Shown in pieces: positions 5,487 to 14,629 of a stretch of DNA of 27,424 nt. Under the pieces are notes generated by a model. The model ran no database searches, was not told where the DNA came from, and saw nothing but the letters and a program-made list of their open reading frames with translations. A program made the translations under genes and the position numbers. Each line of letters begins with the position of its first letter. Within the stretch, counting starts at the first letter, position 1. Origin of the DNA: a virus; the IMG/VR virus record IMGVR_UViG_3300035162_004126, positions 1 through 27,424 of that record; one strand, written 5' to 3'.

Positions 5487-7692
5487 CTTATATAACCTAC
5501 TTGATGGTGTTATACCAAAAAATGTTTTAAAGTCTAAGAACAAGGCTAAAACGTGGTTGTATGGCTATGACCCGAAGTATGATGTTGTTGTAATATCTAA
5601 GACAGGTCAAGTTGGAGATGTTATAAGCATCAGTGGATTAAAAATAGCACTTCCTATACAACCATCTAAGTGTCTTCAAAGACACAAAAATCCTAATGAG
5701 CAATATTGGGAAAGAGAAGAGTTACCAAAATCTTTATCTAAAATACAATCTATATTCCAATGGAATGAAATGTCCTCTGATTTTAAAGACAGATGGGTTG
5801 ATTATATTGAAAGCGAGTTTGACAAAAGAGAACAAGGTTTGTGGTATATGTCCAATGGCATACCAACATATATGACCGGTGCTCATTATATGTATTTACA
5901 ATGGACAAGTATTGATGTAGGGTATCCTGATTTTAGAGAAGCAAATAGATTATTGTTTATTTATTGGGAAGCCTGTAAGGCAGACAAAAGAAGTTTCGGT
6001 ATGGTCTATCTTAAGATAAGACGTTCAGGTTTTTCTTTTATGAGTTCTTCTGAATGCGTTAACACAGGAACGTTAGCAAAAGATGCAAGGGTAGGTATAT
6101 TATCCAAGACAGGTTCTGATGCTAAAAAAATGTTTACAGACAAGGTTGTTCCTATTAATAGTAGACTTCCTTTTTTCTTTAAGCCTATTATGGACGGAAT
6201 GGATAAACCTAAAACCGAATTAGCTTTTAGAATTCCTGCAGCAAAGATTACTAAAAAAAATATGTATGACATTGATACAAACGAGTTATACGGATTAGAC
6301 ACAACAGTCGATTGGAAAAATACTGATGACAACTCTTACGATGGTGAAAAGTTACTTTTATTAGTTCACGATGAAAGTGGGAAGTGGATTAAACCAAACA
6401 ATATACTTAATAATTGGAGAGTCACAAAAACTTGTTTAAGGTTAGGTAGTAAAGTTATAGGTAAGTGTATGATGGGTTCTACATCTAATGCACTTGAAAA
6501 AGGTGGTGATAATTTTAAAAAGCTTTATAGCGATTCCGATGTAACAAAAAGAAATGCAAATGGTCAAACTAAAAGTGGACTATATTCACTTTTCATCCCA
6601 ATGGAATGGAATATGGAAGGCTTTATAGATAGATACGGTATGCCTGTTTTTGATACACCTGAATTACCCAAACCGGGTATTGATGGAGAACCTATTGTTC
6701 AAGGAGCAATTGATTATTGGAAAAATGAAGTAGACTCATTAAAAAATGACCCTGATGCTTTAAACGAATACTATCGTCAATTCCCAAGAACTGAGTCTCA
6801 CGCATTTAGAGATGAAAGCAAACAATCATTATTTAATCTAACAAAAATATATCAGCAGATTGATTATAATGATTCTTTAATTACTGACCATCACGTTACT
6901 CGTGGGTCCTTAAGTTGGAAGAATGGTGTGCAAGATACGGAGGTTATATTCAGTCCAAATAATAGAGGCAGATTTTTAGTATCTTGGACCCCAAATAAGA
7001 ACCTACAAAACAAAGTAATTAATAAGCGAGGAATAAAGTATCCGGGCAACGAGCACATTGGTGCATTTGGTTGCGATAGCTACGATATATCAGGTGTCGT
7101 TGGTGGTGGTGGTTCAAACGGAGCACTACACGGAAAGACTATGTTTAGTATGGAAGAAGCACCAAGTGACGAGTTTTTTTTAGAATATATAGCAAGACCA
7201 CAAACTGCAGAGTTGTTTTTTGAAGACGTTCTTATGGCTTGTGTTCTTTATGGTATGCCTATTTTAATTGAGAACAATAAACCTCGTTTATTATATCATT
7301 TTAAAAATAGAGGGTATAGAGGGTTTTGTATGAATAGACCCGATAAGGCTTTTACAAAATTATCAAAAACAGAAAGAGAATTGGGTGGAATACCTAACTC
7401 AAGTGAATCAGTAAAACAGGCACACGCATCAGCAATTGAGTCGTATATTGAAAGCAGTATAGGATTGAAGAATGAATCCGATATGGGTGATATGATTTTT
7501 ACAAGAACATTAGAGGATTGGGCGAAATTCGATATTAGTAATAGAACCAAGTATGATGCTTCTATAAGTTCAGGTTTAGCTATAATGGCTACCCAAAGAC
7601 ATCTCTATTTACCGGAGAAAAAAGTATCAAAAATAAAGATTAACTTTGCAAGGTATAGTAACAAGGGCAAATATAGCGAAATTATTAGATGA
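5431..7692 (+). CDS. Terminase large subunit (packaging ATPase and nuclease)
   Basis: A 753-residue protein with the two-part design of phage large terminases. An N-terminal extension of about 180 residues leads into the ATPase. The Walker A position is held by YLKIRRSGFSFM (residues 193-204), where the usual GK(S/T) is GFS. Walker B is LLLLVHDES (308-316, Asp314 and catalytic Glu315). The coupling motif is MMGSTSN (348-354). The C-terminal RNase H-like nuclease has acidic residues at Asp549 (GAFGCDSYD), Glu614 (ILIENN) and Asp709 (KYDASISSGLAIMA). It cuts concatemers and pumps DNA into the procapsid through the portal. The ATG at 5431 is used because the next in-frame ATG is 113 codons on. 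It ends in an ATGA overlap with the portal gene. The GFS variant and long N-terminus fit crAss-like or related Bacteroidota phages. Confidence 0.93.
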   Translation: MERVKLIQNKDLQKEGLHSLYNLLDGVIPKNVLKSKNKAKTWLYGYDPKYDVVVISKTGQVGDVISISGLKIALPIQPSKCLQRHKNPNEQYWEREELPKSLSKIQSIFQWNEMSSDFKDRWVDYIESEFDKREQGLWYMSNGIPTYMTGAHYMYLQWTSIDVGYPDFREANRLLFIYWEACKADKRSFGMVYLKIRRSGFSFMSSSECVNTGTLAKDARVGILSKTGSDAKKMFTDKVVPINSRLPFFFKPIMDGMDKPKTELAFRIPAAKITKKNMYDIDTNELYGLDTTVDWKNTDDNSYDGEKLLLLVHDESGKWIKPNNILNNWRVTKTCLRLGSKVIGKCMMGSTSNALEKGGDNFKKLYSDSDVTKRNANGQTKSGLYSLFIPMEWNMEGFIDRYGMPVFDTPELPKPGIDGEPIVQGAIDYWKNEVDSLKNDPDALNEYYRQFPRTESHAFRDESKQSLFNLTKIYQQIDYNDSLITDHHVTRGSLSWKNGVQDTEVIFSPNNRGRFLVSWTPNKNLQNKVINKRGIKYPGNEHIGAFGCDSYDISGVVGGGGSNGALHGKTMFSMEEAPSDEFFLEYIARPQTAELFFEDVLMACVLYGMPILIENNKPRLLYHFKNRGYRGFCMNRPDKAFTKLSKTERELGGIPNSSESVKQAHASAIESYIESSIGLKNESDMGDMIFTRTLEDWAKFDISNRTKYDASISSGLAIMATQRHLYLPEKKVSKIKINFARYSNKGKYSEIIR

Positions 7693-10124
7693 AAAAAGTA
7701 AACATAAATATATCATCTGCCGGATTTCCAAGTCAATTTGTTTCAGATTCAGAAAAAGCTACTGATGAGTTTGGATTACAGATAGGACAAGCCATTCAGT
7801 ATGAGTGGTTTAAAAAGGACGGCACAGGTAGTAGATACTTTAGTCAGTGGAGAGACTTCAATAGACTTAAGTTATACGCAAGAGGTGAGCAAGGTGTAGG
7901 GAAATACAAAAACGAATTAGCTATAGATGGTGACTTATCTTATCTAAATTTAGATTGGACACCTGTTCCTGTATTACCTAAGTTTGTAGACATTGTAGTT
8001 AACGGAATGCAGACGAGAGAGTTTACTCCTAAGGTTTACGCTCAGGATGCTTTGTCTCAATCTAAAAGAAGCAAGTACCAACAAATGGTAGAAGGGCAAA
8101 TGGTTGCAAAACCTTTGCTTGAAACTGTACAAAAGAAAACAGGAGTTAATCCTTTTACTATGGACCCTGCAGAACTGCCCGGTTCTGATGAGGAATTGAA
8201 ACTATATATGCAACTTAACTATAAACCTGCTATTGAGATAGCAGAAGAAGAGGCTATAAGTACAATTTTTGAAAGTAATAAATATGACGATATTAGAAAA
8301 CAATTAGATTATGATTTAACTGTTTTAGGAATATCAGTAGCAAAGCACGAATTCCTTCCGGGGGATGGTGTTAAATTAAAATATGTAGACCCTGCTAATG
8401 TGGTTTATAGTTATACGGAAGACCCTCATTTTAAAGATTGTTTTTATTGGGGAGAAGTCAAAACTGTTCCTATTGTAGAGTTAATGAAAATTGACCCTTC
8501 ACTTACTAATGAAAATTTAGAAGAGATATCTCAATATGCACAAAGTTGGTTTGACTACTTTAATGTTTCTCAGTATTATCAAAACGATATTTTTTATAAA
8601 GACACTGCAACTCTAATGTACTTTAACTATAAAACTACAAAGAAGGTAGTTTATAAAAGAAAGGTAAAAGACAATGGGAATGTAAGTATGATTGAGAAAG
8701 ATGACTCTTTCGACCCACCTGCAGAAATGCAGGAGGAACAAAACTTCACAAAGGAATCAAAAACCATTGATGTATGGTATGAAGGAGTTATGGTTATGGG
8801 AACTAATATTATCCTACAGTGGAAACTTATGGAGAATATGGTTAGACCACAATCAGCGACTCAACACGCAATACCTAATTATGTAGCGGTTGCACCGAGA
8901 ATGTATAAAGGTGTTATAGAATCTTTAGTAAGAAGGATGATACCTTTTGCTGATTTGATTCAGATAACTCACTTAAAGCTTCAGCAAGTTATTTCAAGAG
9001 TTGTACCGGACGGTGTCTTTATAGATGCGGATGGACTTAGTGAAGTTGATTTAGGAACAGGTAATGCTTATAATCCTGAAGATGCTTTAAGGTTGTATTT
9101 CCAAACAGGTTCTGTTATCGGTAGAAGTTACACTCAAGAAGGAGATTATAATCAAGGTAAGGTTCCTATAAAAGAATTACAGTCATCATCAGGTGCATCA
9201 AAAACTCAAATGCTATTAAGTAATTATAATCATTACTTAAATCAAATTAGACTTGTAACAGGTTTAAATGAAGCAAGAGACGGAAGTATGCCTGACCCTA
9301 ATTCTTTAGTTGGTTTGCAAAAGTTAGCAGCTTTAAATTCTAATGTTGCTACAAGACACATATTAGACGGTAGTTTATATATTTATAAAAGTCTTGCGGA
9401 GGCTACGACTTATCGTATAGCAGATATATTGCAATATTCAGATTTCAAAGAAGAGTTTATTAATCAGATTGGAAAATATAACGTCTCTATTCTTAATGAT
9501 ATAGCCGACTTGTACATTTACGATTTTGGTATCTTCATTGAATTGGCTCCGGATGAAGAACAAAGACAACAGTTGGAAGGCAATATTAATATGGCTTTAT
9601 CTAAAGGCGATATAAATTTAGAGGATGCTATTGATATTCGTGAACTAAAAAACTTAAAACTTGCTAATCAATTATTAAAATTAAAAAGAACTGCGAAGCA
9701 GGAAAGAGAAGAGAAAATGGCTATGCAGCAACAAGCAATGGCGGCTCAACAACAATTGAAGGCTCAAGAAATGTCTATGCAAATGGCGGCTCAAAAACTT
9801 CAAGCAGAAACTCAAGCTAAGATGCAGTTTAGACAAGCTGATATTGCGTTTGAAATTGAGAAGCTAAAAGCAGAAGCTGATTTAAAATCTCGTTTAATGC
9901 AGCAAGAATTTGATTTGAATATGCAGCTAAGAGAAGCCGATGGTCAACTACTACAAAACAGAGAGACCTCAAGGGAAGATGCAAAAGCAAGTAGAATATC
10001 TCAAGCAAATAGCGAACAGTCAAAAATGATTAACCAACGTAAAAACAATTTACCACCAATTAATTTTGAGTCCAACGAGGATAGTTTAGATGGCTTTGAC
10101 TTAGCGGAGTTTAACCCGAGGTAG
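7689..10124 (+). CDS. Portal protein
   Basis: An 811-residue protein directly after the large terminase with a 4-base ATGA overlap, the usual place of the portal. The body (about 20-620) is mixed alpha/beta with blocks such as WTPVPVLPKFVDIVVNGMQT near residue 95 and a central region RRMIPFADLIQITHLKLQQV that suits the crown/stem of a portal dodecamer. From about residue 630 the protein is one long helical, Gln- and Met-rich coiled coil (MAMQQQAMAAQQQLKAQEMS) that ends near 780, before a short acidic tail. Long C-terminal helices in podovirus portals form a barrel inside the capsid. The portal is the DNA channel and the platform for the terminase motor and then the neck. The size is typical of crAss-like portals. 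Confidence 0.88.
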   Translation: MKKVNINISSAGFPSQFVSDSEKATDEFGLQIGQAIQYEWFKKDGTGSRYFSQWRDFNRLKLYARGEQGVGKYKNELAIDGDLSYLNLDWTPVPVLPKFVDIVVNGMQTREFTPKVYAQDALSQSKRSKYQQMVEGQMVAKPLLETVQKKTGVNPFTMDPAELPGSDEELKLYMQLNYKPAIEIAEEEAISTIFESNKYDDIRKQLDYDLTVLGISVAKHEFLPGDGVKLKYVDPANVVYSYTEDPHFKDCFYWGEVKTVPIVELMKIDPSLTNENLEEISQYAQSWFDYFNVSQYYQNDIFYKDTATLMYFNYKTTKKVVYKRKVKDNGNVSMIEKDDSFDPPAEMQEEQNFTKESKTIDVWYEGVMVMGTNIILQWKLMENMVRPQSATQHAIPNYVAVAPRMYKGVIESLVRRMIPFADLIQITHLKLQQVISRVVPDGVFIDADGLSEVDLGTGNAYNPEDALRLYFQTGSVIGRSYTQEGDYNQGKVPIKELQSSSGASKTQMLLSNYNHYLNQIRLVTGLNEARDGSMPDPNSLVGLQKLAALNSNVATRHILDGSLYIYKSLAEATTYRIADILQYSDFKEEFINQIGKYNVSILNDIADLYIYDFGIFIELAPDEEQRQQLEGNINMALSKGDINLEDAIDIRELKNLKLANQLLKLKRTAKQEREEKMAMQQQAMAAQQQLKAQEMSMQMAAQKLQAETQAKMQFRQADIAFEIEKLKAEADLKSRLMQQEFDLNMQLREADGQLLQNRETSREDAKASRISQANSEQSKMINQRKNNLPPINFESNEDSLDGFDLAEFNPR

Positions 10125-10151
10125 TCGTCTAAAACTCTAATAATTTTTGTT

Positions 10152-10159
10152 TAACTTTG
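10152..10159 (+). promoter_or_regulatory. Bacteroidota-type -7 promoter box TAACTTTG
   Basis: TAACTTTG fits TAnnTTTG and sits in the 57-base gap between portal and the scaffold-like gene, 22 bases before the ATG at 10182. It is followed at once by TACAAA, so that TTTGTACAAA (10156-10165) forms a perfect 10-base palindrome that is also found at 13645-13654. It probably raises expression of the scaffold and capsid genes. Confidence 0.55.
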
Positions 10160-10181
10160 TACAAATTAAATTTAATATAAA

Positions 10182-11285
10182 ATGGAAATAAAAGTAAGAG
10201 AAGTTGAGGGGACCGAAGAAAAGTCTACTCAGCAAGTAGAACAAGAGTTGCTTTTGAAACACGAAGAGAAATTAAATGTTTCATCAAACAACGAAACGAG
10301 TGTAACAGATACACCTGTTGAAGAGACGAGAGTAGAAACAGAAGAAAAAGATATACCTCAATCCTCAGAGTTAAGCGAGGAAGACGTTCTTAAATTTATT
10401 GGTGATAGATATGGTAGAGAGATTACATCTCTTGACGATTTACAAAAACAGAGAGTGGATGAACCTCTTCCTGAAGATGTATCTACATATCTAAAATATA
10501 AAAAAGATACAGGTCGTGGATTCGATGACTTTGCAAAGTTGCAAAAGAATTACGATGAAATGGAACCTGATAAATTGCTAAGAGAGTATTTAACTGCTAC
10601 TGAAAAAGGTTTAGACTCAGATGACATAACTGACTTAATGGAAGATTATGCTTATGATGAAGACATTGATGATGACAAGCAGATTAGAAAAGTAAAATTA
10701 GCAAAGAAAAAGACTATTGCAAAAGCTAAAGAGTTTTTTGAGCAAGAACAGGAAAAATATAAGGTACCTCTCGAGTCGAGAAGGGAGCCTAATCCTGAGA
10801 ATGTTGATGAAGACTATCAAGCCTATAAACAATATATAGCCGAAGCGAAGACAGTTAACGAACAGAACTCCCGAAAGAGAGAGATGTTCACTTCGAAGAC
10901 TGACGATGTGTTTAGTGAGTTCAAAGGTTTTGAGTTTACGCTTGACGACAACAAAGTTTATTTTTCACCCGGTGATGCCGCAGAAATCAAGAAGAGTCAA
11001 TCAGACCCTACTAACTTTATAAAAAAGTTTTTAGATAATGATGGTCTTATGACTGATGCAAGTGGGTACCACAGGTCATTAGCAATGGCGATGCATCCTG
11101 AGAAGTTTGCCAAGTTCTTTTATGAGCAAGGCAAATCTGCTAACGCAGAGGATTCTATGAGAAAGTTAAAAAATATAAATATGACGACTCGTAGTGCTCC
11201 TGAAGTTAGTAGCAAAGGAGGGATGCAGGTAAAGTCCGTAACCCCCGACCACGGTAGAGGGTTAAAGATTAGGAGTAATAAATAA
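10182..11285 (+). CDS. Probable capsid scaffolding protein
   Basis: A 367-residue, strongly acidic protein just before the major capsid gene. The N-terminal 65 residues are low-complexity and rich in Glu, Thr and Val (probably disordered). The middle is helical and charged, with a run of acids (DLMEDYAYDEDIDDDKQIRK), and the C-terminal 40 residues are basic (KGGMQVKSVTPDHGRGLKIR). An acidic, helical body with a basic end that touches the capsid protein is the usual form of scaffolding proteins, and the gene order portal, scaffold, capsid is common. No protease motif is seen, so scaffold removal would need another route. Called from position and composition, not from a recognised family. Confidence 0.65.
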   Translation: MEIKVREVEGTEEKSTQQVEQELLLKHEEKLNVSSNNETSVTDTPVEETRVETEEKDIPQSSELSEEDVLKFIGDRYGREITSLDDLQKQRVDEPLPEDVSTYLKYKKDTGRGFDDFAKLQKNYDEMEPDKLLREYLTATEKGLDSDDITDLMEDYAYDEDIDDDKQIRKVKLAKKKTIAKAKEFFEQEQEKYKVPLESRREPNPENVDEDYQAYKQYIAEAKTVNEQNSRKREMFTSKTDDVFSEFKGFEFTLDDNKVYFSPGDAAEIKKSQSDPTNFIKKFLDNDGLMTDASGYHRSLAMAMHPEKFAKFFYEQGKSANAEDSMRKLKNINMTTRSAPEVSSKGGMQVKSVTPDHGRGLKIRSNK

Positions 11286-11311
11286 ATTATTAAAAACAAA
11301 AAACAAAAATT

Positions 11312-12751
11312 ATGGCAGTAGATGCAATCCCCGGATTTGACTTACAACCAAGTGCTCAAAGAGTACCGTTAAAGTCAAACTATATTACAAACTTTGATTT
11401 CTTGAATCAGTATCTTCCGGATACTTACGAAAAGGAATTTGAAAGATACGGTAACAGAACTATTTCTTCATTCTTAAGAATGGTAGGAGCAGAGATGCCG
11501 TCAAACTCTGACCTTATTAAATGGGCAGAACAAGGTAGACTTCACACAAAATATACTGACTGTACAACTGCAGCCCTTATTAATGACTTGGAGCCTACTT
11601 TCGCAGTAAATGATGCAGGTAACCCTGCGTTTGGTGCAGGTAATTCTATCGCAATCAGAATTGGACAGACCGTAATGGTAACTGACAATGCAGGTGGTGG
11701 TTCAATTAAGTGTATCGTAACTGCAGTAGATTACGCAGCTAAAACTTTTAAAGTAGCTACATACGGTGCAGGTGGTCTTCCAATTGCAGGTGCAGGTGCT
11801 AAGTTCACTGTGTTTATTTACGGTTCTGAATTTAAGAAAGGAACTAATGGAATGAAAGAATCTTTAGAAGCTGATGATTTCATCTTCGAGAATTCTCCAA
11901 TTATCATTAAAGATAAGTATGCAGTATCAGGTTCTGATATGGCTCAAATCGGTTGGGTAGAAATTACAACTGAAAACGGAGCAAATGGATACCTATGGTA
12001 TTTGAAGTCTGAGCACGAAACAAGATTACGTTTTGACGATTATCTTGAGACTGCAATGATTGAAGCAGTACCGGCAGCAGCAGCAGGTGGTGTAGCTACA
12101 CAAGCAGTAGTAGGTGCAGAGGACGTTGGTAACAAAGGTTCTGAAGGTATCTTCTATGTTGTTGAAGAAAGAGGAAACGTTTATGGAGGTGGTAACCCAA
12201 CTCTATTATCGGAATGGGATACAGTTATCTCAAGACTTGACAAGCAAGGTGCGATTGAAGAAAATGTAATCTTTGTAGATAGAGATTTCTCTTTCGACAT
12301 TGACGATATGTTATCTAAGCAATCTGCTAATGCAGCAGGTGGTGTTTCTTACGGTCTTTTTGACAATGAGAAAGAGATGGCTTTGAACTTAGGTTTCACA
12401 GGATTCCGTAGAGGTTATGACTTCTACAAGTCTGATTGGAAATATTTGAATGACCCAACAATGCGTGGTGGTTTACCAACAGGTGCAGGGTCAGGTAGAG
12501 TTAATGGACTTTTAGTTCCTGCAGGTTCTACTTCAGTATATGACCAAATCTTAGGTAAAAATGCTAAGAGACCATTCTTGCACGTTCGTTACCGTGCTTC
12601 TGAAACAGAAGACAGACGTTACAAGACTTGGATTACAGGTTCAGCAGGTGGAGCAGAAACTTCAAGCTTAGATGCTATGGAGGTTCATTTCTTATCTGAA
12701 AGAGCAGTATGTACTTTAGGTGCAAACAACTTCTTCTTATTCAACGAGTAA
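11312..12751 (+). CDS. Major capsid protein
   Basis: A 479-residue protein with the layout of an HK97-fold capsid protein from crAss-like or related Bacteroidota phages. The N-terminal arm (PSAQRVPLKSNYITNFDFLN) is followed by a long helix region. Residues about 85-172 are a Gly/Ala-rich beta insertion (IAIRIGQTVMVTDNAGGG onward). The P-domain/A-domain body follows, and the closing segment MEVHFLSERAVCTLGANNFF is typical. More codons end in C here (TTC, TAC, GAC) than in the neighbours, and there is an A-rich leader without Shine-Dalgarno and a strong terminator right after the stop, all fitting the most abundant virion protein. It is called from gene order, size, the C-terminal motif and expression signals. 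Confidence 0.88.
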   Translation: MAVDAIPGFDLQPSAQRVPLKSNYITNFDFLNQYLPDTYEKEFERYGNRTISSFLRMVGAEMPSNSDLIKWAEQGRLHTKYTDCTTAALINDLEPTFAVNDAGNPAFGAGNSIAIRIGQTVMVTDNAGGGSIKCIVTAVDYAAKTFKVATYGAGGLPIAGAGAKFTVFIYGSEFKKGTNGMKESLEADDFIFENSPIIIKDKYAVSGSDMAQIGWVEITTENGANGYLWYLKSEHETRLRFDDYLETAMIEAVPAAAAGGVATQAVVGAEDVGNKGSEGIFYVVEERGNVYGGGNPTLLSEWDTVISRLDKQGAIEENVIFVDRDFSFDIDDMLSKQSANAAGGVSYGLFDNEKEMALNLGFTGFRRGYDFYKSDWKYLNDPTMRGGLPTGAGSGRVNGLLVPAGSTSVYDQILGKNAKRPFLHVRYRASETEDRRYKTWITGSAGGAETSSLDAMEVHFLSERAVCTLGANNFFLFNE

Positions 12752-12765
12752 GATGAATTAATATT

Positions 12766-12801
12766 GGGAGGGTGTCTTTGAAGACACTCTCCCTTTTTTT
12801 T
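12766..12801 (+). terminator. Intrinsic terminator after the capsid gene
   Basis: A 12-base stem (gggagggtgtct with agacactctccc, one G-T wobble), a four-base loop ttga and a run of eight T. It begins 14 bases after the capsid stop codon. It would end the scaffold-capsid message or protect its 3' end from decay. Confidence 0.9.
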
Positions 12802-12826
12802 AAACTTTAATTAAATTATAAATAAA

Positions 12827-13579
12827 ATGGCAACACAACAAAAAGTTCAGTTTGTAGCGAAGACTTACAAATTGACAAAAGACAAAGCACCGTTATCTTT
12901 TATGCTACCGGTAAGACACACAAAAAGATTTTCACTATTACATTTTGACGAAGAAACAGGGCAGAATAGAGAATTGCGATATGCAAAAAATCAAAGGTCT
13001 ATCTTCACTGACGAGCAAGATGAAAATGCGTTATTAGAACCAATCATTTTTGAAGATGGGTTTTTATACGTTCCGAAAGAAAATCAAATGTTACAAAAAT
13101 TTCTACACTACCATCCTTTATATGGTAAGAAGTTTGTTGAATTAGATAAAGCAAAAGATGCTGCAGAGCAAGTTGAAGAACTAATGATTGAGGCAGATGC
13201 ATTAGCTGAAGCTAAAAAACTTACACTTGAACAACTTGAAAATGTTTGTAGAGTTTTGTTTGGAACTGACACGACAAGAATGTCAACATCAGAATTAAAA
13301 AGAGATGTATTAGTATTCGCAAGAAATTATCCTTCAGACTTTTTGCAGGTAATTAGTGACCCGGATTTAAAATTTATGGGTACAGTTCAAAGATTTTTTG
13401 ACCAAGGAATATTAAAAACAAGAAAGAGTGATAAAGAGGTGTGGTATAGTACACCTAATAATAAAACAAAAATGCTAAATGTACCATTCGGCTCAGAGCC
13501 AATGGATATTGTTGGGTCGTATCTGAGAAGTGACGATGGTTTAGAAATTCTAAAATACTTAGAAAGTTTATTAGATTAA
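12827..13579 (+). CDS. Conserved-looking virion-region protein, unknown function
   Basis: A 250-residue soluble protein between two intrinsic terminators, so it has its own short message or is read through from the capsid gene. The N-terminal 110 residues are beta-rich (SFMLPVRHTKRFSLLHFDEE) and end with a motif, GFLYVPKENQMLQKFLHYHP, that I associate with proteins next to the capsid gene in marine and crAss-like phages. The central part (115-155) is an acidic helical stretch (AAEQVEELMIEADALAEAKK), and the rest is helical. It has one cysteine, no signal peptide and no catalytic motif. A head-related or assembly role is inferred from position only. No clear TAnnTTTG box precedes it. Confidence 0.75.
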   Translation: MATQQKVQFVAKTYKLTKDKAPLSFMLPVRHTKRFSLLHFDEETGQNRELRYAKNQRSIFTDEQDENALLEPIIFEDGFLYVPKENQMLQKFLHYHPLYGKKFVELDKAKDAAEQVEELMIEADALAEAKKLTLEQLENVCRVLFGTDTTRMSTSELKRDVLVFARNYPSDFLQVISDPDLKFMGTVQRFFDQGILKTRKSDKEVWYSTPNNKTKMLNVPFGSEPMDIVGSYLRSDDGLEILKYLESLLD

Positions 13580-13602
13580 TAGCAGTAACATAGGTATTTT
13601 AC

Positions 13603-13637
13603 GAGAGGGGTCAGTTTTCTGACTCCTCTTTTTTTTT
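13603..13637 (+). terminator. Intrinsic terminator before the neck and tail genes
   Basis: A 12-base stem (gagaggggtcag with ctgactcctctt, with G-T wobbles), a tttt loop and a run of T reaching 13637. It lies 24 bases after the stop of the preceding gene and directly before the TATCTTTG box at 13641, so an old message ends and a new one starts within about 15 bases. Confidence 0.88.
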
Positions 13638-13640
13638 CAT

Positions 13641-13648
13641 TATCTTTG
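13641..13648 (+). promoter_or_regulatory. Bacteroidota-type -7 promoter box TATCTTTG
   Basis: TATCTTTG lies just after the terminator T-run and 16 bases before the ATG at 13665. It is followed by TACAAA, giving the same 10-base palindrome TTTGTACAAA (13645-13654) as before the scaffold gene. No -33 element is clear. It probably drives the neck and tail genes from 13665 to about 22239. Confidence 0.65.
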
Positions 13649-13664
13649 TACAAAAGAATTACAG

Positions 13665-14627
13665 ATGATAAATTCAGTTAGGCAAACAGTAATGTCCGTA
13701 TTGAATAAAAATAATTATGGGTATATATCCCCATCAGATTTTAACCTATTTGCTAAACAAGCACAGTTAGACTTATTTGAAGATTATTTTTACTCTTACA
13801 ACTACCAAATAAACAAGGAAAACGCTCGTACATCAGGTACAGGTTATGCCGATATTACAAAAGGAATAGAAGAGGTGATTGATACATTTTCAATCACAAG
13901 ACCTGTTGTTATATCAAGCGGCAATGAGTACTCTTTACCATCACTACTTACAACTAATGATGATTACTATCTTTTAAATAAATTATTAATAAATAACGAA
14001 GTAATAATTAGCGGAACCACTACTGCAACAGTTGGTGGACAGAGCAAAATTATTGATACAAGTGGTGTTGACTTTAATGCGTTAGGTGTTCAGGTTGGAG
14101 ATTTAGTAGGTGTAGAAATAGGTGGAGTAGCGTATAATTTAACTATTACTTTAGTTGGTGTTACAGGTACAGAACTTACTGTAACCCCAAATATTGTAAA
14201 TACATTTCCTTTACCCTATACTGTTTACAAACAAGATAACGTCAAGGAAGCTGAAAAAGTTACACATAGTAAAATAACTATGTTAAACAATTCTTTGCTT
14301 ACGAAACCAAACTTATCTTATCCTGCATATACTCAAGAAGGGTTAGTTGCTCAAGCGTATCCAAAAACGATAAATAATGAAGGACAATTAATCTGTCAAT
14401 ATATAAGGTTTCCTTTTACTCCTAAATGGACTTTTGTTCAATTAACAAATGGTGAACCTGCATTTGATGCATCTCAACCGGATTATCAGGATTTCGAATT
14501 ACCAAACGATGACGAAGTAAACTTGGTTAACAAGATACTTCAATACGCAGGTATGTCAATAAGGGAGATAGCGGTTGCACAATTTGCAGGAGCAGAGGAA
14601 CAAGCCAATAACCAAGAAGAGAAATAA
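13665..14627 (+). CDS. Neck/ring protein (head-tail connection) with an inserted beta domain
   Basis: A 320-residue protein, first of the tail block. The start (VMSVLNKNNYGYISPSDFNL, then AKQAQLDLFEDYFYSYNYQI) and the end (DYQDFELPNDDEVNLVNKIL, then QYAGMSIRE) form a scaffold I associate with a family of ring or neck proteins of crAss-like and related phages. Residues about 115-190 are a separate beta domain (SGVDFNALGVQVGDLVGVEI onward) rich in Thr, Gly and Val, splitting the scaffold, probably a surface insertion. The likely role is to join the portal to the tail. Only 2 bases lie before the next gene, so they are co-translated. The family call rests on sequence pattern and order. Confidence 0.65.
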   Translation: MINSVRQTVMSVLNKNNYGYISPSDFNLFAKQAQLDLFEDYFYSYNYQINKENARTSGTGYADITKGIEEVIDTFSITRPVVISSGNEYSLPSLLTTNDDYYLLNKLLINNEVIISGTTTATVGGQSKIIDTSGVDFNALGVQVGDLVGVEIGGVAYNLTITLVGVTGTELTVTPNIVNTFPLPYTVYKQDNVKEAEKVTHSKITMLNNSLLTKPNLSYPAYTQEGLVAQAYPKTINNEGQLICQYIRFPFTPKWTFVQLTNGEPAFDASQPDYQDFELPNDDEVNLVNKILQYAGMSIREIAVAQFAGAEEQANNQEEK

Positions 14628-14629
14628 TT

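Noticed and set aside
6006-6332. Minus-strand 108-codon frame inside the terminase gene
   Set aside because: It lies opposite the ATPase core with no promoter or start signals; all other genes are on the plus strand.
12801-12826. Promoter in the gap before the gene at 12827
   Set aside because: The AT-rich sequence has TAAACTTT but no TAnnTTTG match, so a promoter cannot be supported.
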